DNA from: Rhabdornis inornatus | Taxonomy: Eukaryota > Chordata > Aves > Passeriformes > Rhabdornithidae | Direction: 5' to 3' | Assembly (NCBI GenBank): GCA_013397075.1 | Contig: VWZS01002022.1 | Coordinates: forward strand, 1,750,489-1,814,488 | DNA length: 64,000 nt | Part shown: positions 15,001 through 29,300 of the stretch, piece after piece | How positions within the stretch are numbered: the first letter of the stretch is position 1 | Layout of the letters: every line of letters begins with the position of its first letter | Made by a program: the position numbers and the translations under genes | Notes under the pieces: model-generated | What the model was told of the DNA's origin: nothing | Seen by the model: only the letters and a program-made list of their open reading frames with translations | Databases searched by the model: none

Positions 15001-18000
15001 CCAGTCAGAACTCCCTGCACTGGTGGGTGTTGCTGGTGCTCCCTGGAGGAGCTCGCCCCCAAACCCTGGCTCCTGAGCACCACTCTCACCACTTCACTTG
15101 TCATTACTCACAAGGTTTCCCTCAAACCTATAGCAACATGTTTTATTTCCAAGAAACTCACTTGAAAGACAAAAACCTAAACAGTGGTTAAGTATTCCTT
15201 TGCTCTATGATTTTTAATATTTTAGGAAAAACCTTCTGTTGTGTTTGGGGTTTGTTTGTAGTTGAAAATATAAAGTCTTAGAGTGTGCTGGTACAGTAGG
15301 TCTGTGGTTGGGATTTTCCAGCCCCAATCCACACAAGCATAATTTAATTTTTGAAACATACCTAAATAAGGTTTTATAAGTAACCCCAATAGAACTGTTG
15401 CCATACAAAATTAACTAAGAGTGAAGTGTTCACCATATATTGATCTTAAAGTGATTCCATTAGGCTTAGGAAATTTAAATTAATTCTAATTGCTGTTATT
15501 TCAGATTTTATAGACAAAATTCTACAGAAAAAATATTCATTTATTCAACTACAAAACAGAAAAGCAGCTCTGTATAAGCATTTCGGTTTTCAACTAAAAA
15601 TATCTGAAAATTATTCTCCTTAACAAAAAGTCTAGTTAAAATCAAGAGCAGCAACATGTATCTATCTATAGCTAGGCACAGATGATGTAATGTGTGTGCA
15701 TATGCAGCAAGGATCTACAGGCACAGTTCAGCATCCATAGGCATCACATTTTTGGACTGCTTTTACAGTTTATTTCAGTATAAAAGGCCTCTAAACTGGT
15801 AAACAAACAAAAAAACAATGGATTGTTAAAGAGATAATCACATGCAGATATGCCATTTGTATTACGGCAGAACTTGAATCTCATTTATTCAGAGCATGGA
15901 AGGAGCCATCTCCTAGCTAGAAAAGCCATTATCACAGGAAATCCTTTGACTTCACTGACAAGATGGATAAAAAGCACCTCATCGAGGGTCAGGTTTGCAT
16001 GGTCAGCAAAAAAGAAAGTAAAACCAGCTTTCCACTCCCCCTTCTCCTGGGAAGGCTGAATATTAGGCTATTAGGTAGTCAGATACATTATTTTATAGCT
16101 TGCAAAGCCCTTGGGTAATAAAGAATGAGTGCAACTGCCACAGGCAGCTTTACAGGAAATTGTGTGAAACAATGACAGATGCTCCAGAATTGTTTCAAAA
16201 CAAGAAAGCCAAGAAGAGCAGTGTGTCAGCTCAGGGGTTTTGCCCACAAACCATGTTCTCTAACATGCTGACAGAAACTCTGCATAAAAATTGTGCTTGG
16301 GATTATGTGCACATGCACACAAACAGCCCCATGAATGTGGAGTTAAATAATTCTATTCATAATGAAATATTTCAACAAATACATATTTCTATTGCCTCTC
16401 TCAGAAACAGGTGGAAAAGCCTCACTCATTTAACAGGAATTACTTGGGAAGCTACAAAGGAAAGTAAACAGGAGTGACAAAATTAAAGCTTTCATAAGGA
16501 ATTTTCAAAAAAAGTTGAAATACTGGTCAAAAAAACCCACTTAGGCATTTAAAATACTAAATCTCACAAACCCTCAATTGGATTCAATACCCTTTACTCA
16601 CTGAACACAGGACTTGCTCCACAAAGCAACTTCAGAGCTAGATTTTAAAAGCTCTGATTTTAAATTTAGATTTTAAATTGGAAAAAGACACCAAGTAGAA
16701 CCTTGAAGAAACAAATAATGCCCAATTCCCAACGACAGAAACATTAAGTAGGTGCCTAATGGTGCCAGCAAATCCTACAAACAGCTATCTGCATATTAAA
16801 TGACAGAGATGCTCTTGACTGCCTCCAAACCCAAGATTTTTAACTACAACATAAAAATCTTTTACAGATTTTGGAACAGTAGCACAGGGATGATTCTTCC
16901 ACCCAGCCCAGGGGCAATCTGCTGCTTTTGGCACAATGACACTGATATTATTTTGCAGTGCCATCTGATTGTTTAATAAATAGGGCTGCTCCTCTGTGAT
17001 CTCCTGGTTGGTTTGTGTGCATAACTAACCACATCATTGTCTTGCCTAATACATGTTTACATTTCCAGTGTGCTTTTTACTATGAACTGCTTTAAATAAT
17101 TTATTTGGTTTAACATGCAACCAACACAGTATGTAAAAGTTCACTTGACTACCTTTTATAGAGACTTTTAGAAAAAGTAATAATATTTAAAAGCTTAACA
17201 GTAAAATCACATCAATAAAGCCTTCTCAGTACTTTTTCAAACAAAGCAGTGGAATTCCAGTGCAGGATGCATCTGCAGAGAGTGAAGACAGGTGAAATTA
17301 CTGCGACATTGCCAACTGCTAAGTACTTGGCTTCAATTGTGATTCTCATTGTTTATTAACATTTACACAAAATATCATTATTTAAAAAAGATTTTGCTCC
17401 AAATCATTTATTCAAATAACCAGTATCTTCATTTAAAGAATATTGCTGAACCTTCTCAAAAGATCTGGGAAACTCCTGAAGTGTGAATGAACTGTATTCC
17501 TCAAAGCTCCTGCAACCCAGCACGGTGAGGACAGAACAACATCGCCTGGCTCCAGAGGTGGTGGAAGTCAAGTCCTACTTGTTTAATCTCTGGAGTTTTA
17601 CAGCAAGGAAATTGTGTGCTCATCTTTACTAGAGCAATTCAGAACAAAACAGGGAGCAGATTGCAAAAATCCACCTCCAAGTAGCAGACAGGTCACACGA
17701 GCACGTCAGTGACACAAAGCACTGTCAGAAAAGCAGAGAGGCATCAGGACAGCCTAAAATAAACCACTGCTATTTTTAGTTCTTTGTTGCTGTTGATTGC
17801 ACTGTACCAGAAATAGATTCTAAAATAAGTATGAAGGTTTAGTGGAGACTTTATTAGTCCATCTGTTCTCCAGGAGACTTCGATTTTTCTGTAATACCAC
17901 ACAAAACTGCAGTACATGAAGGTGTCTTTAAATATAAATATATAATCAAAGGAATATTCAGGAGAACATGCAATAAACCAAAGTCAGTCCAGTCTCAAAA

Positions 18001-18276
18001 CAGTGGTTTGCAGTTTGCAACTTGAGCAAAGCAAAACCCCACCAAACTAACACTCTTATTTCAAGATCTCTGTTGTGACAGTGTATTGTAAAAGGATTGG
18101 CTGGTTTATTTTTCAACTCAAAGTAAACAATCGCCACTCATGCAAAACCATCATTCAAAATTGGAACATTAAATAGATTTCTCTTTTTATACTCTTGAAC
18201 TGGTAACTTACATCCAAAATGAATCTTCAAAGATCATAAATGCTACATAAAGTGAAATGGAAATGCAGTTGAAATT

Positions 18277-18310
<34 letters not shown>

Positions 18311-21300
18311 CACAAATGGGAACAATCATGGATCTGTGAGAAGAGTGGCCTTAAGAATAGCGAAGGACAACAACAAATCCTGCTACACTGCACCCTTTAT
18401 TACAAAGAACATCCACTATAACAGAAGAAGAGAGACTTAGTGTCACTGACAGTGCTAGCTCCGTAAATAAAATGAACAAGTGATGCACAGGGTGGGGGAA
18501 TGGACAGCTAAACTCATTGGTCCGTAGAATTTCTCAATCAACTGGTTCACAATATTTAATTCCTTCACTGAGAACAGCTTTCTCTGTGCTAACTTCCATC
18601 AGTGAGGTATTTTTTTCTCTGTTATTTTTACCATCAATACAAGTGCTACAAGTTTGGACTGAACTGTATTAAACAGGTTTGTGTGGGCAGTTCATAAAGT
18701 GCTCCAGCTTACTTTAATTAGTTCTTTTAATTCTCTCACTTATACAAACACTACAGCTACTTAAGTGCCTCTCCTGAGATCACTTAGCCCTCTTTGATTT
18801 CTTCCAGCATTGAGACACAGTCCTTGACTTAATTTTGCATTTAAAAGAGACATCACAATTATTAAGGCTAAATAATGAGAATTAAAAGAAGAAGGCAAAC
18901 AGCACAGAAACAAATTCTGCTCTGATTATGATACTGGAAAAACTAGAATTCAAGGCAAAGAACTTGTACAACTTCAGAGAAGTCAGAGACTGGTGACGGG
19001 AAAGAAAAAAAACCAACAGGGAAACCCCCCCCCAAAAAAAACCCCCAAATTAAATTCAATACAAATAAACACAAAGAAAAGGAACAGGAGGCAAAAATAA
19101 TAATTCCATACAAAGAACATAAGGAGTATTCATTGTGAAGGAGATTAACTGAACAGAGAGAGCAGATGTGCACTAAAATCAAAAGGCTTGAGACAAAAAA
19201 GGATATAGAGAGTTACATTCTCTCCTTCACACAGGAAATAGGAGCCCTAAAGTACACTAATGAATGAAAAAATTAAACCAAAAATCACAACCTTGTTTCC
19301 ACCCATTGCATAGATGAGCTATGGTATTAATTATCAACAAGTATTTATTCAGGATGAAATTCTGTGTGGGTTCAAACTCAATTAAATGCACAAAAGAAAA
19401 ATTCATCAACAGTTGTTAAACATAAAAATATGTCAAGTTGTATTGTCAAACCCAGCAGGAATCTGACCCAGTGTACAGAAAAATAACTGAATTCTTGACA
19501 TGATCTGAAGACTCTTCCCTGAGCTGTCCCACTTCTGAAGACAATTTTTACGGTGAGGGATTATTTAGGATCTGGGTATATTCCTTTTTAAGAAATTAGA
19601 AGCACATAATCGTAGGCAGCTTCCTGAAAAGCCCAGAGTAACTGTATTACATTGATTTTTATCTGACTTGGCCAAACGCTACATCTGTCTCATGGCTGGG
19701 GCCAAAGTAGGCAGAATCTGATACTCTTCAGGCAACATTTCCACTCCCTCCTAAATTAAATCTTTTTCTAGGAATTGGGCAGGGCATAAAATAATTTCCC
19801 TGTACGTGTCTGTCCTAGGGAACTGCTCTCCAAAATGTCAGATCTAAACGTGGCTTCAGCAGCACTGTGTGCACACTGATGTGTTTCTACATAATCTGAA
19901 AACTAGTAAAGACAGAATTCTGTACATTAGACATCCAGTTCCATATTTTAGACTGTTGGATCCTTCAACAAGAAAAAAAGGAAGATATTTTCATGTTCTT
20001 CCTTCAACTCTTCTCCATCAGCTTTCCAGTCAACAGATGGAAATTATATAATTAGATGTACTGACATCATCATCCAAAAAACTCTTGCAGTTCCCCGTGT
20101 CTTTAACAGCTGGCAACATGAAGAGATTAAAAAGAGATGAGATCCCTCAAAGTAATTTTTGCAGCTTGCTTTCCTCGGGAGACAGAAAATCCCCTTGGCT
20201 GGTGGGAAATTCAATCTACCCCTGCATTACCACCTTGTCCTTCAAGATTCTTCTCCTCACAGTCCTGCCATGCCTGCAGACATCCCAGCCATCAGCATTA
20301 GTCTCTCACTCTGCCATGTCACATCATCAATCTTGGGACCATATTTTTAAGTCCTTGAATCCTTCACATAAGCACCCACAGCTCCCACTTCTCTTGGAAT
20401 GCTTTCCCCCTCCCACACCTCCACGGAGGAAACTCCAAAAATTGTCACCATGACATTCAGACTGACAGAAATCAGGGAAAGGCAACAGCCCTCCATGCAA
20501 GTTTCAAATTTCCCAAATACTCCAGGGTCTAGTGTGCATCACTGCACTTAAAGATGGTCATCATTACACAATGTACAGTAAGAAAACTGTTTTTCACTCC
20601 AAATCCGGATTGGTTCTCAGAAATCCAGATAAAACTTGAACAACAAGGCAAGAAGAAAGAGTGGAGGGAAAAGGGGGAAGTCTACTCCCGCAGGAAGAAA
20701 ATATCTTGCAAGTCTCACACAGGGAGTTACACACAGACATTGCTAAATTCAGTGATGCAGGAGGAATTCCTGTTGAGTTTTTCCTTATAGATCACCAAGG
20801 ATCTATTGGCACTGCCACAGGTGTGGCCTGGGATCACAGGATACTTCATCTGCAATTCCCTGGGTAGGTGAACCCTGACCAAAACACTCACTGAGCCAAC
20901 TCTGCAGACACAATGTCAGGATTTAGAGCCTTTTCTCTGTGCAATGCAAACTCTGTCACTCACAAAAGCTAGTCCAGAAGTAACATTTCCAATCCTGAAG
21001 AACAGTATCCACATCCAAGCCTTGTAACAGCAAACCTGCAGAGGTGTCATTACAGCAAAGGAGTCTGGACCACACACGTTGCCACAGAGAAAAGCCATGG
21101 TTTGATCCTTGCTGCATCACCAGACCTGATGGCAGTAGATGGCAGCATCAAGCACAGTATTGGCAAAGATTAGTTTGGCAATGCTGGAAGAGTATTTTGC
21201 TGGGAAAAAGGTCTGCTCCTTAGAAATTACCCACTCTTAGCTTTATTAGCAGGGTAGAGTTGAGAGACTAAATGCAGTCTGATTTATTACAACAGCATTT

Positions 21301-22798
21301 CATGCTTATTGATTTTTCAGGAAGAAAACTTGACATAAATGCACTGCGTGCCATGACTGTGAAGCAGAGGGCTGCCCACATGTGGGTCCAGACAAGTGGT
21401 TCTATCCTACCTTGAGGGAATCCAGACAGCCCAGACCCACACTGCTAGAGAATCCAACTCATGTTTTCAAAATGTTAACCAGCCATTTGTCCAGGAATTC
21501 TCAACTTCCAAAGTGGTGCAGACACTCAGAACATGAAAAGTCACTTCACTGCCCAAATGAGAGCACTTGAGAGCTGCCCAGCATTTGGGATTGAGAAAGG
21601 ACCTGCTCCACACGTGCTCCTCACCCTGCCTCTGGCTCAGGCCACACGTAACTTGTGCAGAGTTCACACTGAAGGAACAAGGCCTGCCCTGCAATCCCAA
21701 GCAGAAGAAGAAGAGGCTTTTTCCTGAGGATTTGCCCTTCAAAGAGAAAAATACTTCAACACTCACCCCAAAATCTGAGTATGAGGGAGGTATGGTGGCA
21801 ACAGATCACACGTCCATTGCCAGAACCTCTCCCTGCCCCTCCCTCCTGCCCCAGTCTTTTCAATGGAAAAGCTATTTTTAACCATGTGAGATTTCTCAAA
21901 GAGCAAAAGTAAAAGCCCTGCCACCAGCCAGTACTTCTTGCTACAACCCAGAGGGAGCATCCAAGAATAACAACCAGTGGCTTCTTAATGCACTATACTA
22001 ATCCAACTCTACCCAGCTTGTCCCACCAAACATCACTGCTCCAACTGCAGCCCCTCCCATTCTAGACAGCTTTAAAAAGAAATATTGTGAGCTCAGGACA
22101 GAGTTTGGTTAGTGATTATGTAGAGGAGAACGAGCCATTGGAAGCAAATAGAAAGGAGAAACAGGGAGCATTACTTCTGTCTTCTCACCAACAGACTGCA
22201 GCCATAATTCAGAATTTTGCTTTCTCAGTTGCCAACAGAGTTCACAAATGGGGACGCATTTTAAGATGAATCTGCTGTGTAATTGTTTGTATTAGCAGAT
22301 TGGTCCTCTGCAATGTTCATCTCAGTTGGAAAGGCTGGCCTACAGCGCCCTGCTCATTGCTCAGATATGGGTTTGTTTGTGTTGTATGTCCACCCAGAGG
22401 AATTGGTTTATACAGCCTTATTTAGATTATACAGGATATACCAAGTGTTCATTCAAGTTTGCTGTCTTCTAAACCAGCAGTAAATTTTTACCAAAGCTAC
22501 TCTAAAGCTCTGCCATTATCCTGAATCTGACCATGTAGTAAGTTAAAACACTACAGGCATTCAGAAGACTAATACAGCTTTTACCCAACTTTATAAATGG
22601 TTCCAGACAATTAGTCTTTAAAAATAAGCATTTCCATAACTGTTTTTGCTGCACAACAGTCACAAAATAGTCCATTTATATTCCTATCATTTGAGGATTT
22701 CTTAAACAAGGGACCTGGTTGCACAACACCTAACGGATCATGTGGTATTGCACAAAAATCACATTATTTTGCAGTATTTAAAGGACTTGTTCCACTCT
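12090..22798 (-). other. MED13L: MED13L intron 4, middle part (non-coding)
   Basis: I see no gene here. The stretch contains a (GT)n microsatellite at 18279-18309 and a C9A8C5 low-complexity run at 19025-19046. The remainder is AT-rich unique-looking sequence with slightly GC-richer patches around 20.2-20.5 and 21.5-21.9 kb. Short open frames in those patches have no recognisable product. Confidence 0.7.
18279..18309 (+). repeat. (GT)n dinucleotide microsatellite
   Basis: About 15 perfect GT units follow GAAATTAC and end at GTGA. It lies in the MED13L intron. On the minus (sense) strand it is (CA)n. It is likely polymorphic. Confidence 0.97.
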
Positions 22799-23005
22799 CT
22801 GCCATGAGCAGGCACCTTCCACTATCCCAGGTTGCTCCAAGCCCCATCCAAACTGGCCTTGGACACTTCCAGGGATCCAGGGGCAGCCACAGCTTCTCTG
22901 GGCACCCTGAGCCAGGGCCTCCCCGGTGTCACAGGGGAGAATTTCTTCCCAACATTTAATTTAAAATCTACTCTTTCAGTTGAAAATCCTGTCACCATCA
23001 TTTTA
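22799..23005 (-). mobile_element. CR1 LINE fragment, 3' region
   Basis: The + strand carries the reverse complement of the avian CR1 3' region. Recognisable blocks are GGTTGCTCCAAGCCCCATCC, CTGGCCTTGGACACTTCC, CAGCCACAGCTTCTCTGGGC and GAGAATTTCTTCCCAA. The element therefore points along the minus strand, the same sense as MED13L. It is truncated at the 5' side, as most CR1 copies are, and has no coding capacity. CR1 of this type is the main basis for calling the window bird DNA. The right-hand border (about 23005) is approximate because the match fades. Confidence 0.93.
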
Positions 23006-24036
23006 GTCTGAGTCTTCAGAAAATAAGGGTTTACAGAAATTTTTAATGGAACATAAGTGTCAGAAAACAGACTTTGAGAATAAATAACCTACATAACTGC
23101 TATGAAACAAAGCTACATTTCAAGATTAAGTTATTTAAAAAGAGATATAAAAGTGTCAGAAAAATAAATGAAAAAGGTATTATTGATGACAGAAATAATC
23201 CAATGGAATTGCTTTCAAATGAAGTTTTCTTTCCTGTTTTTGAAAACAGATTGAAGATTTTTTTTTTTTTGCTTTGGACAGCAATTATATTCGTGAATAT
23301 GAGAAAGTGTATTTACTTCTGAATTGGACTGGAAACAAACTCCATAGTGGTAGTGTTTTTGCAGAACTCACAAGACCATATACGAGGATTTTAAATCAGT
23401 CTAAGGCCCAAATGCAGCCTGATTTTCAGAAACCCAGGCAAGCCATTCTCTCCTGTTCCTGGAGGCTCCTGCAGCACAGAGAGCAGAGCTGCACTGCACC
23501 TACAGCTAGAGCTGCAACAGATTTAAATATTCCAAACTAAGGCCCTCTAAATATCTACAGAAGCCCTTAAGTCAATTCATTACTGATACAGTAAGTGACA
23601 ACACTTGTGTTTGGCAGACAGTGCAACTGGGAGCCCTGACAAATCTCATTAACAGCACATCAGGGGCACTTAGTTTATCCTTCACACACAGTGCCAGTAC
23701 TGAGTGTATAATGAGAAAAGGAGCTTAAACTTTAGTGGGACTGCACTAATTGGTCACCAAGTCCTGATCAAGCCAGGCTTCACATACAATTACTTAAGTT
23801 CAAGTATCTGACACAAATGTATCCAAAAACACTTAATGAAGATACTCAGTCTCTTCTTAACTACACAAATAAAAATAAGGCATGAAAAAGAAAAGAAACA
23901 GAGAAATATACAATGTATTTACCTGAACTGTCTGTCTTTTGTATACTCCTTGTACAAAATATTTCAATCATTTAAATAACTACATTTTTCAAAGTTATAA
24001 AAGTGTGAAGATAATCTCTCAATTACATTAAACGAT

Positions 24037-24107
24037 GCAAATATTTATAATATATACAGGCATTCCAGTAATTTTATATATATAAATATTTGTATATATA
24101 AATAACA
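24037..24107 (+). repeat. AT-rich low-complexity tract with inverted symmetry
   Basis: This is an alternation of TATATA and AAATATTT blocks. TTTATATATATAAA is itself palindromic, and a second ATATATAAAT block follows, so the tract could fold back. I see no function. Confidence 0.7.
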
Positions 24108-24571
24108 TTGCTCAGAAAAAAGAACTATAAGAGAAGGTTTTACAGCATCCAGAAGTTAAAGATTACTAGATCAGCTTTATATATTTGTTCATTTACATTA
24201 ATTAAATCAGTAAAGAAGATCCTTAACTTCAAAACTGCAGAAACAACTCCTCTGCCTTATAAACTGTAATCCACAAAAGTATGTGCCAGCACATCCCCCC
24301 CAGATGGTAAAAGAGGAAACACATGGAAACATATACCCTAACACACATATCCCGGATATCCTGGCTTCCTCAAAATCCTACAAGGAGGTGGTAGTTACAA
24401 ACACACAGAAAATAGATGGAGTATTTCAGAGGGGGAAAGGCAATCCAAAGTCTCGGGCACCTCACAAAAATCAGACTGTGCCACTCTGACAGCACCCTGA
24501 TGTCTGTCATCAATACAGGAATACAGGGTGCCTTTGGAAGCAGCAGGCACGATGCAATTCTTCTTTGTCAG

Positions 24572-24723
24572 GACAGAAAGGGATGAGAATACTGCTACCA
24601 ATTCATTTCAGACTGGTGGATGTTGGTCAGCAGTACCTGTCTCCTGTGCTGGAAGCTCAGGAGGAGCCAAACACCTGGAGTTTACAAAGATCCTTTCACA
24701 AGACTGCAACACCAGATTATTCT
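24572..24723 (+). other. Candidate exon-like segment, + strand (antisense to MED13L), 152 nt
   Basis: A pyrimidine-rich acceptor (TTCTTCTTTGTCAG) precedes it and a strong donor (TCT|GTAAGT) follows. Two of three frames are open throughout. One contains VDVGQQYLSPVLEAQEEP, the other VSCAGSSGGAKHLEF. Neither product is recognised. It lies inside MED13L intron 4 on the opposite strand. It could be an exon of an antisense transcript or a chance pseudo-exon; pseudo-exons are common in long introns, so confidence is low. Confidence 0.18.
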
Positions 24724-26300
24724 GTAAGTACCAAGGCTGCTGCCTCACACTGGGAATGGCTGTGTGACAGGAGGGACCCCGATCTGCCAGAGACACACAG
24801 GCACCCCAAACACGCCAAGTAAGTGCCCATCAGCTGTAGCAGAGCACTGAGAAAATGCTGCGTCCAGACAAGGTCACTCCAGTCACAGAACCTCTCTTAC
24901 CAAGACAAGGGTGCTCTTGTGAAGAAACAATTTCTACCTCACCTCTATCACCAAAATACAAGCTACAGCATGAGTGAAGAGCCCCCAGCACACCCACCAA
25001 CACCCCTGCTGCTTTATCTGAGGTGGCTGGCTCAGGTCCATGCCCTCAGCAAACAGCAGGGTAAGACACTGCACAGCATCATCTGAATTGCCTGAAGTGG
25101 AGACATGCAGCAAACTGGAAGCACAGCTCCAGTGACATCTCACCAATGACCCCATGCAGGGAGACCTTCCATTGTTCCCAGGACGTTATCCTGATTGGCA
25201 AGGGGCAAGGAATCTCAAGAATCGGTGCCTGGGGTTGCTTTGCTACTGTGTTTTTAATGGTTTTAGCCAGGAAAGGAGATGAAAAGGCCGGGCCCTGAGG
25301 CTGGGGCCGGCAGCCCTCGGCTCCAGCTGCTCGGTTCCATTCCTGAAGGACACCACACAAAGCCTGGCCCCACGCCCCGATGCACGGCTGGGCACAGCCA
25401 CTGCAAACTGGGTCACACGTTTCAAACAGGCAATGGAAATTTTACAGCACACTCAAGCACGACTCTCACCAGCTTTCAGAAAATACTGATTTATTATTTC
25501 CATTATTAAATCAAAAACCAATAAAAAGACGACTGAATACCCCGTAATATATAGCTTATCTAGAAGGTTAGTTTGGTGATAAAGCACACGAACATTGAGA
25601 CATTCAGTCCAAAATGCTTTTTTCCCGCAAAGTGTACTCACATTTTCAATCAAGAAATTTTATATACAGGTTTCCAGAAATACACACAAAATAATCCAAG
25701 ACTACCAGTAGCATATATAAGAATAGATAATAGTAATTAAAAAGGTATTGTTAGAATAGCATTTTCCCAAACCATCTTAATAGTATCCTTAAGTAATCCT
25801 AAGCTGCTACTAATATTTTTCTGTTTTGCTTATAAAACATAAAAATATGTTACATTTATTAGAGGTATTAGATTAATACACTTAAATAAAATTATATTAA
25901 ATTGCCTGGAAAAGTCTATAAACATAAGCATGTTGATATCAAGAACACCTTGATATCACCTTCATATATTTGCAGCTTTTCCTGAAAAATGCATGTGAAA
26001 ACACTTATTTTAAAATCTCTATTTTAGAACTATTCCTTCTGCTACAAAACAAATGCAGACTAAATCACATTGGGTACACTACGCAATATTTCAGATTAAG
26101 TAAGAGTTAATTCAGCTTTAGCACACATAAGATTACCAATTAAAATAACACCAACCACAGATATAACACACCAACTTGGTGTATGGTTTTACTGAAACCA
26201 TAAGTAATCCTCAGAAGAAACTCAGCAAAGATGAACATAACATTTCAGGACTTAAACCTTGAAAACATGAAAATATTTCTCTGTGAACTAAGCCTCTTAA

Positions 26301-26330
26301 ACTGAAATAGAAAAAAACTGAAATAGAAAA
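26301..26330 (+). repeat. Two-copy 16-bp direct repeat
   Basis: ACTGAAATAGAAAA occurs twice with a 16-bp period. It is a short tandem duplication with no visible role. Confidence 0.85.
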
Positions 26331-29300
26331 GCTTATTTTTACAGAGGTACGAAGAATTATTGGAAAATACACAGTATTTCTTATTGCTTCATATTTCTAT
26401 CACATTTACTTTGACAAGTCAGGAATAAGAACACATTATTTAAAATTAAGTCAGATTGATTTTTATTATTTTCCTGCCTAGTCTTTCCTCATTTATAATG
26501 GTGTTGGCAATACTGTGCATATATATTACTACAGCATCACTAGACACCATTTTCAAGACACATATATGATCACCTTACTGAATTTTTTAAGATGGCTAAA
26601 ATACAAGTACACAAATGTGCAGAATTAAAATAATTTATAAGATTTCTTTTTCTCAAAGTCAAGGGAATAAAACCCTCCTTGCTGCATCACAGCAAACTGT
26701 ACATGCACAGTCAGTTACTTTTTCTCAGCTGAGGAATTCAAATCTTCATAAAAATTTAAATAGAGCACTTCAACTTATTTTACTGTGCTTTTACGGCACT
26801 ATGTCACCATGTAACGAAACACCTGAGTGCCATTTGCCAGAAGACATTATCTGTGCCAGGAGCAAAGCTCTGTGCAGGATTCAGCCAAGCTGCTCCAGTG
26901 CAGCCACCAGTTCCCAACTGCTCCTGGCACAGCAGTTCCTCTCCAGGGCTCCCCAAACCTGATGTTCTCATGTGAAGGCACTGACCTGACTGGCAGCAGT
27001 TCCAGGCATGACACAAAGCAAATGCAGCTTGCAACAGTGCTAAGTGTCAACTCTGGTATCCCTGATTTAGGCACTCCTTGGATGAGTCCTATGGCTACTC
27101 CTAGGAAATTGAAGGCAATGATAATTTCAAGGATCTGAGATAGGCAGCAGTGCTCTAAGTGTCTGCAGTCTTCAGGTTTTGATGGTACTGATTAATGCCC
27201 AGTTTTCATGCTCACAAAGAAATGAACACAGCTATTGATCAAAATTGGCTGTGGATGCACTGACTGAGCTGTTACAGAAGGAAAAGTTCCTGGATTCCGT
27301 CTACAGGAGGAAAGCTGACATGGAATCCTCTGGATATTTACTAAGGTACCCACGCACTCCTAACTCAGAGATTTCTGTGTTCCAGCATATCACATGAGGT
27401 TGTCAAGTATGGGGCAGTGACAGCCAGAAACCTGTTTGGGAACTGCAGTCCATGAGCTGCATGTCTCTGCAGCCTGACTGCAATCCTACTGCCCCATCCA
27501 TGCTGGTTCACAGACGGCACAGGGGCTGCCTAAACCCCATTCCTATCTGTCAGCTTTCTCACCAAGTAATGAGGAGATGATCAAGCTCTAACTCTAAATA
27601 TTCTACTGATGGAGTAGTTTTCTTCTTAAGGCTAAAAATACCCAGCACACTTTTGGAAGAGGGGATGACCCATAAATTATTTAAACTACAAAAGGCAACA
27701 ATTATTTTTTCATGTGTTCTTTACATTGAATTTAAATAAAAACAGCTTTACAACTTAAGCTGCTCATACAGTTCAAAACAAACTCATTTCCCCCTCAATT
27801 TTCTACACACTAGGAAAACAATCACTAAAACAATCAGCAAACATTCTTACATAGGATGGTCATATTTTTTTTTCCAGTAAGTTGTTTAACACTTCATTGT
27901 GGTGCTCTCCAAAAACAAAAAAGACCCATATAGACTGTGAGAATGAATTTTCATCATACAGTGAAAGGCACTACCAATGCTGCGGATCTGACAAGTTCTG
28001 TGAACTCCAAACATACAGATCTCCTTTAGAAAGCTGTGTGAAAAAAATAATCAAGTTTGCTCATTTCCCATCAGTAGTGGGAAACCTATTTTAGACACAC
28101 TGCTGTAGGATGACAATAAAATGTGTAGAATTATTTAGGAAGTGACAAATGATACTGAAGATACTTGGGAAAGGAAACCCGCAAGTTCTGCACTAAACTT
28201 CCTGTCAAAAGCATCTGGTCTGAAAGCAAAACAAAACATAAGCATATAGGGATCTGTCTGAATCCCTCTGCTGTTCCCTCAGCCCTCCTGGAAGAGCAGG
28301 CACGCTCATCCTGCACTCCGTTCCCAGCAGTGCCTGGGAAGGCAGGCCAGGCCCACTGTTGTTCTTAGGCCTCCCTCTCACATCTCAGCATAAGTAGGTC
28401 ACGGCCACTGCCATGCTCCACTTCATCTTTGACTTCATTCTGAAATCACAGCCCTCCCACCCTTCTCCTTTAATGCCATTCACAAAAACCACAGGCCCTG
28501 AAGGACGTCACTCCTTGAAAGCCAGGCCATGACTTTCAACTCCTTCCCTGTTCATTTACACCCAGCCCAGGCCTTCTCCGTGTATTCCCGAAATGGCGTT
28601 AGTAACTCTGGACACTGGAAACTTGAGATGAGCAACTCTGCCACAAGAAATAAAGCACAAAAGGAGACTTCAGAGATAGTTCTATTTCTTTAGCAGAAAG
28701 ACACCTGCTGGTTTCCACCATTCAAGGGGGGAATATATCCATACAGATCTTTTTCCACACTCAAGGAGAACAGAGCAGGTGTTTTCAATAGGGATTGCCT
28801 GTTCCCAGACTCCAATCTGATCACTGTACACACATGCAACTTATTTCTATTCCTTTATATAATAACATGGCTTTAAGTAATATTTTATAAAATGCCATTT
28901 TTTTGGTTATTAAGGTTTTATGTTAAAATACCTAAACATCCTCAGCTGGCCTCTTCTTCCTGCGACTATTCCTTCTTGCTTTATCTAGAACAAGCTGCTG
29001 CTCAGAGTAATTTATCTGGAATTAACATGAATCAATTTGTGAAGATAGCTTTTTGTGCTATGCTGAGAAAGAAAGCTTAAAAGATTAAATAAAAGGTGTC
29101 TGGACAGATTAGTCCTCAAAGCCTCCTTCTACTTGTTGCTACTGTCCACTTTTGCAGTCTTTACTACAATCTTTCAGGAAGACTACTTAATTTAATGTTA
29201 AATTTATAGCAAAAAAAATTAACAACCTGGAACTACACAAAACCTATTTCAAATCAGGCATAATTATTATTGCTAAATAAATGCTTTTGAAATAGTGCCT

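Noticed and set aside
19366..19380. GGGTTCAAACTC resembling a tRNA B-box
   Set aside because: No A-box at the correct distance upstream and no cloverleaf, so no tRNA or tRNA-derived SINE is called.
24901..24915. 15-nt microexon-like segment on the minus strand with GTAAGAG donor
   Set aside because: It is too short to judge. The acceptor-donor pair is easily produced by chance and there is no peptide to recognise.
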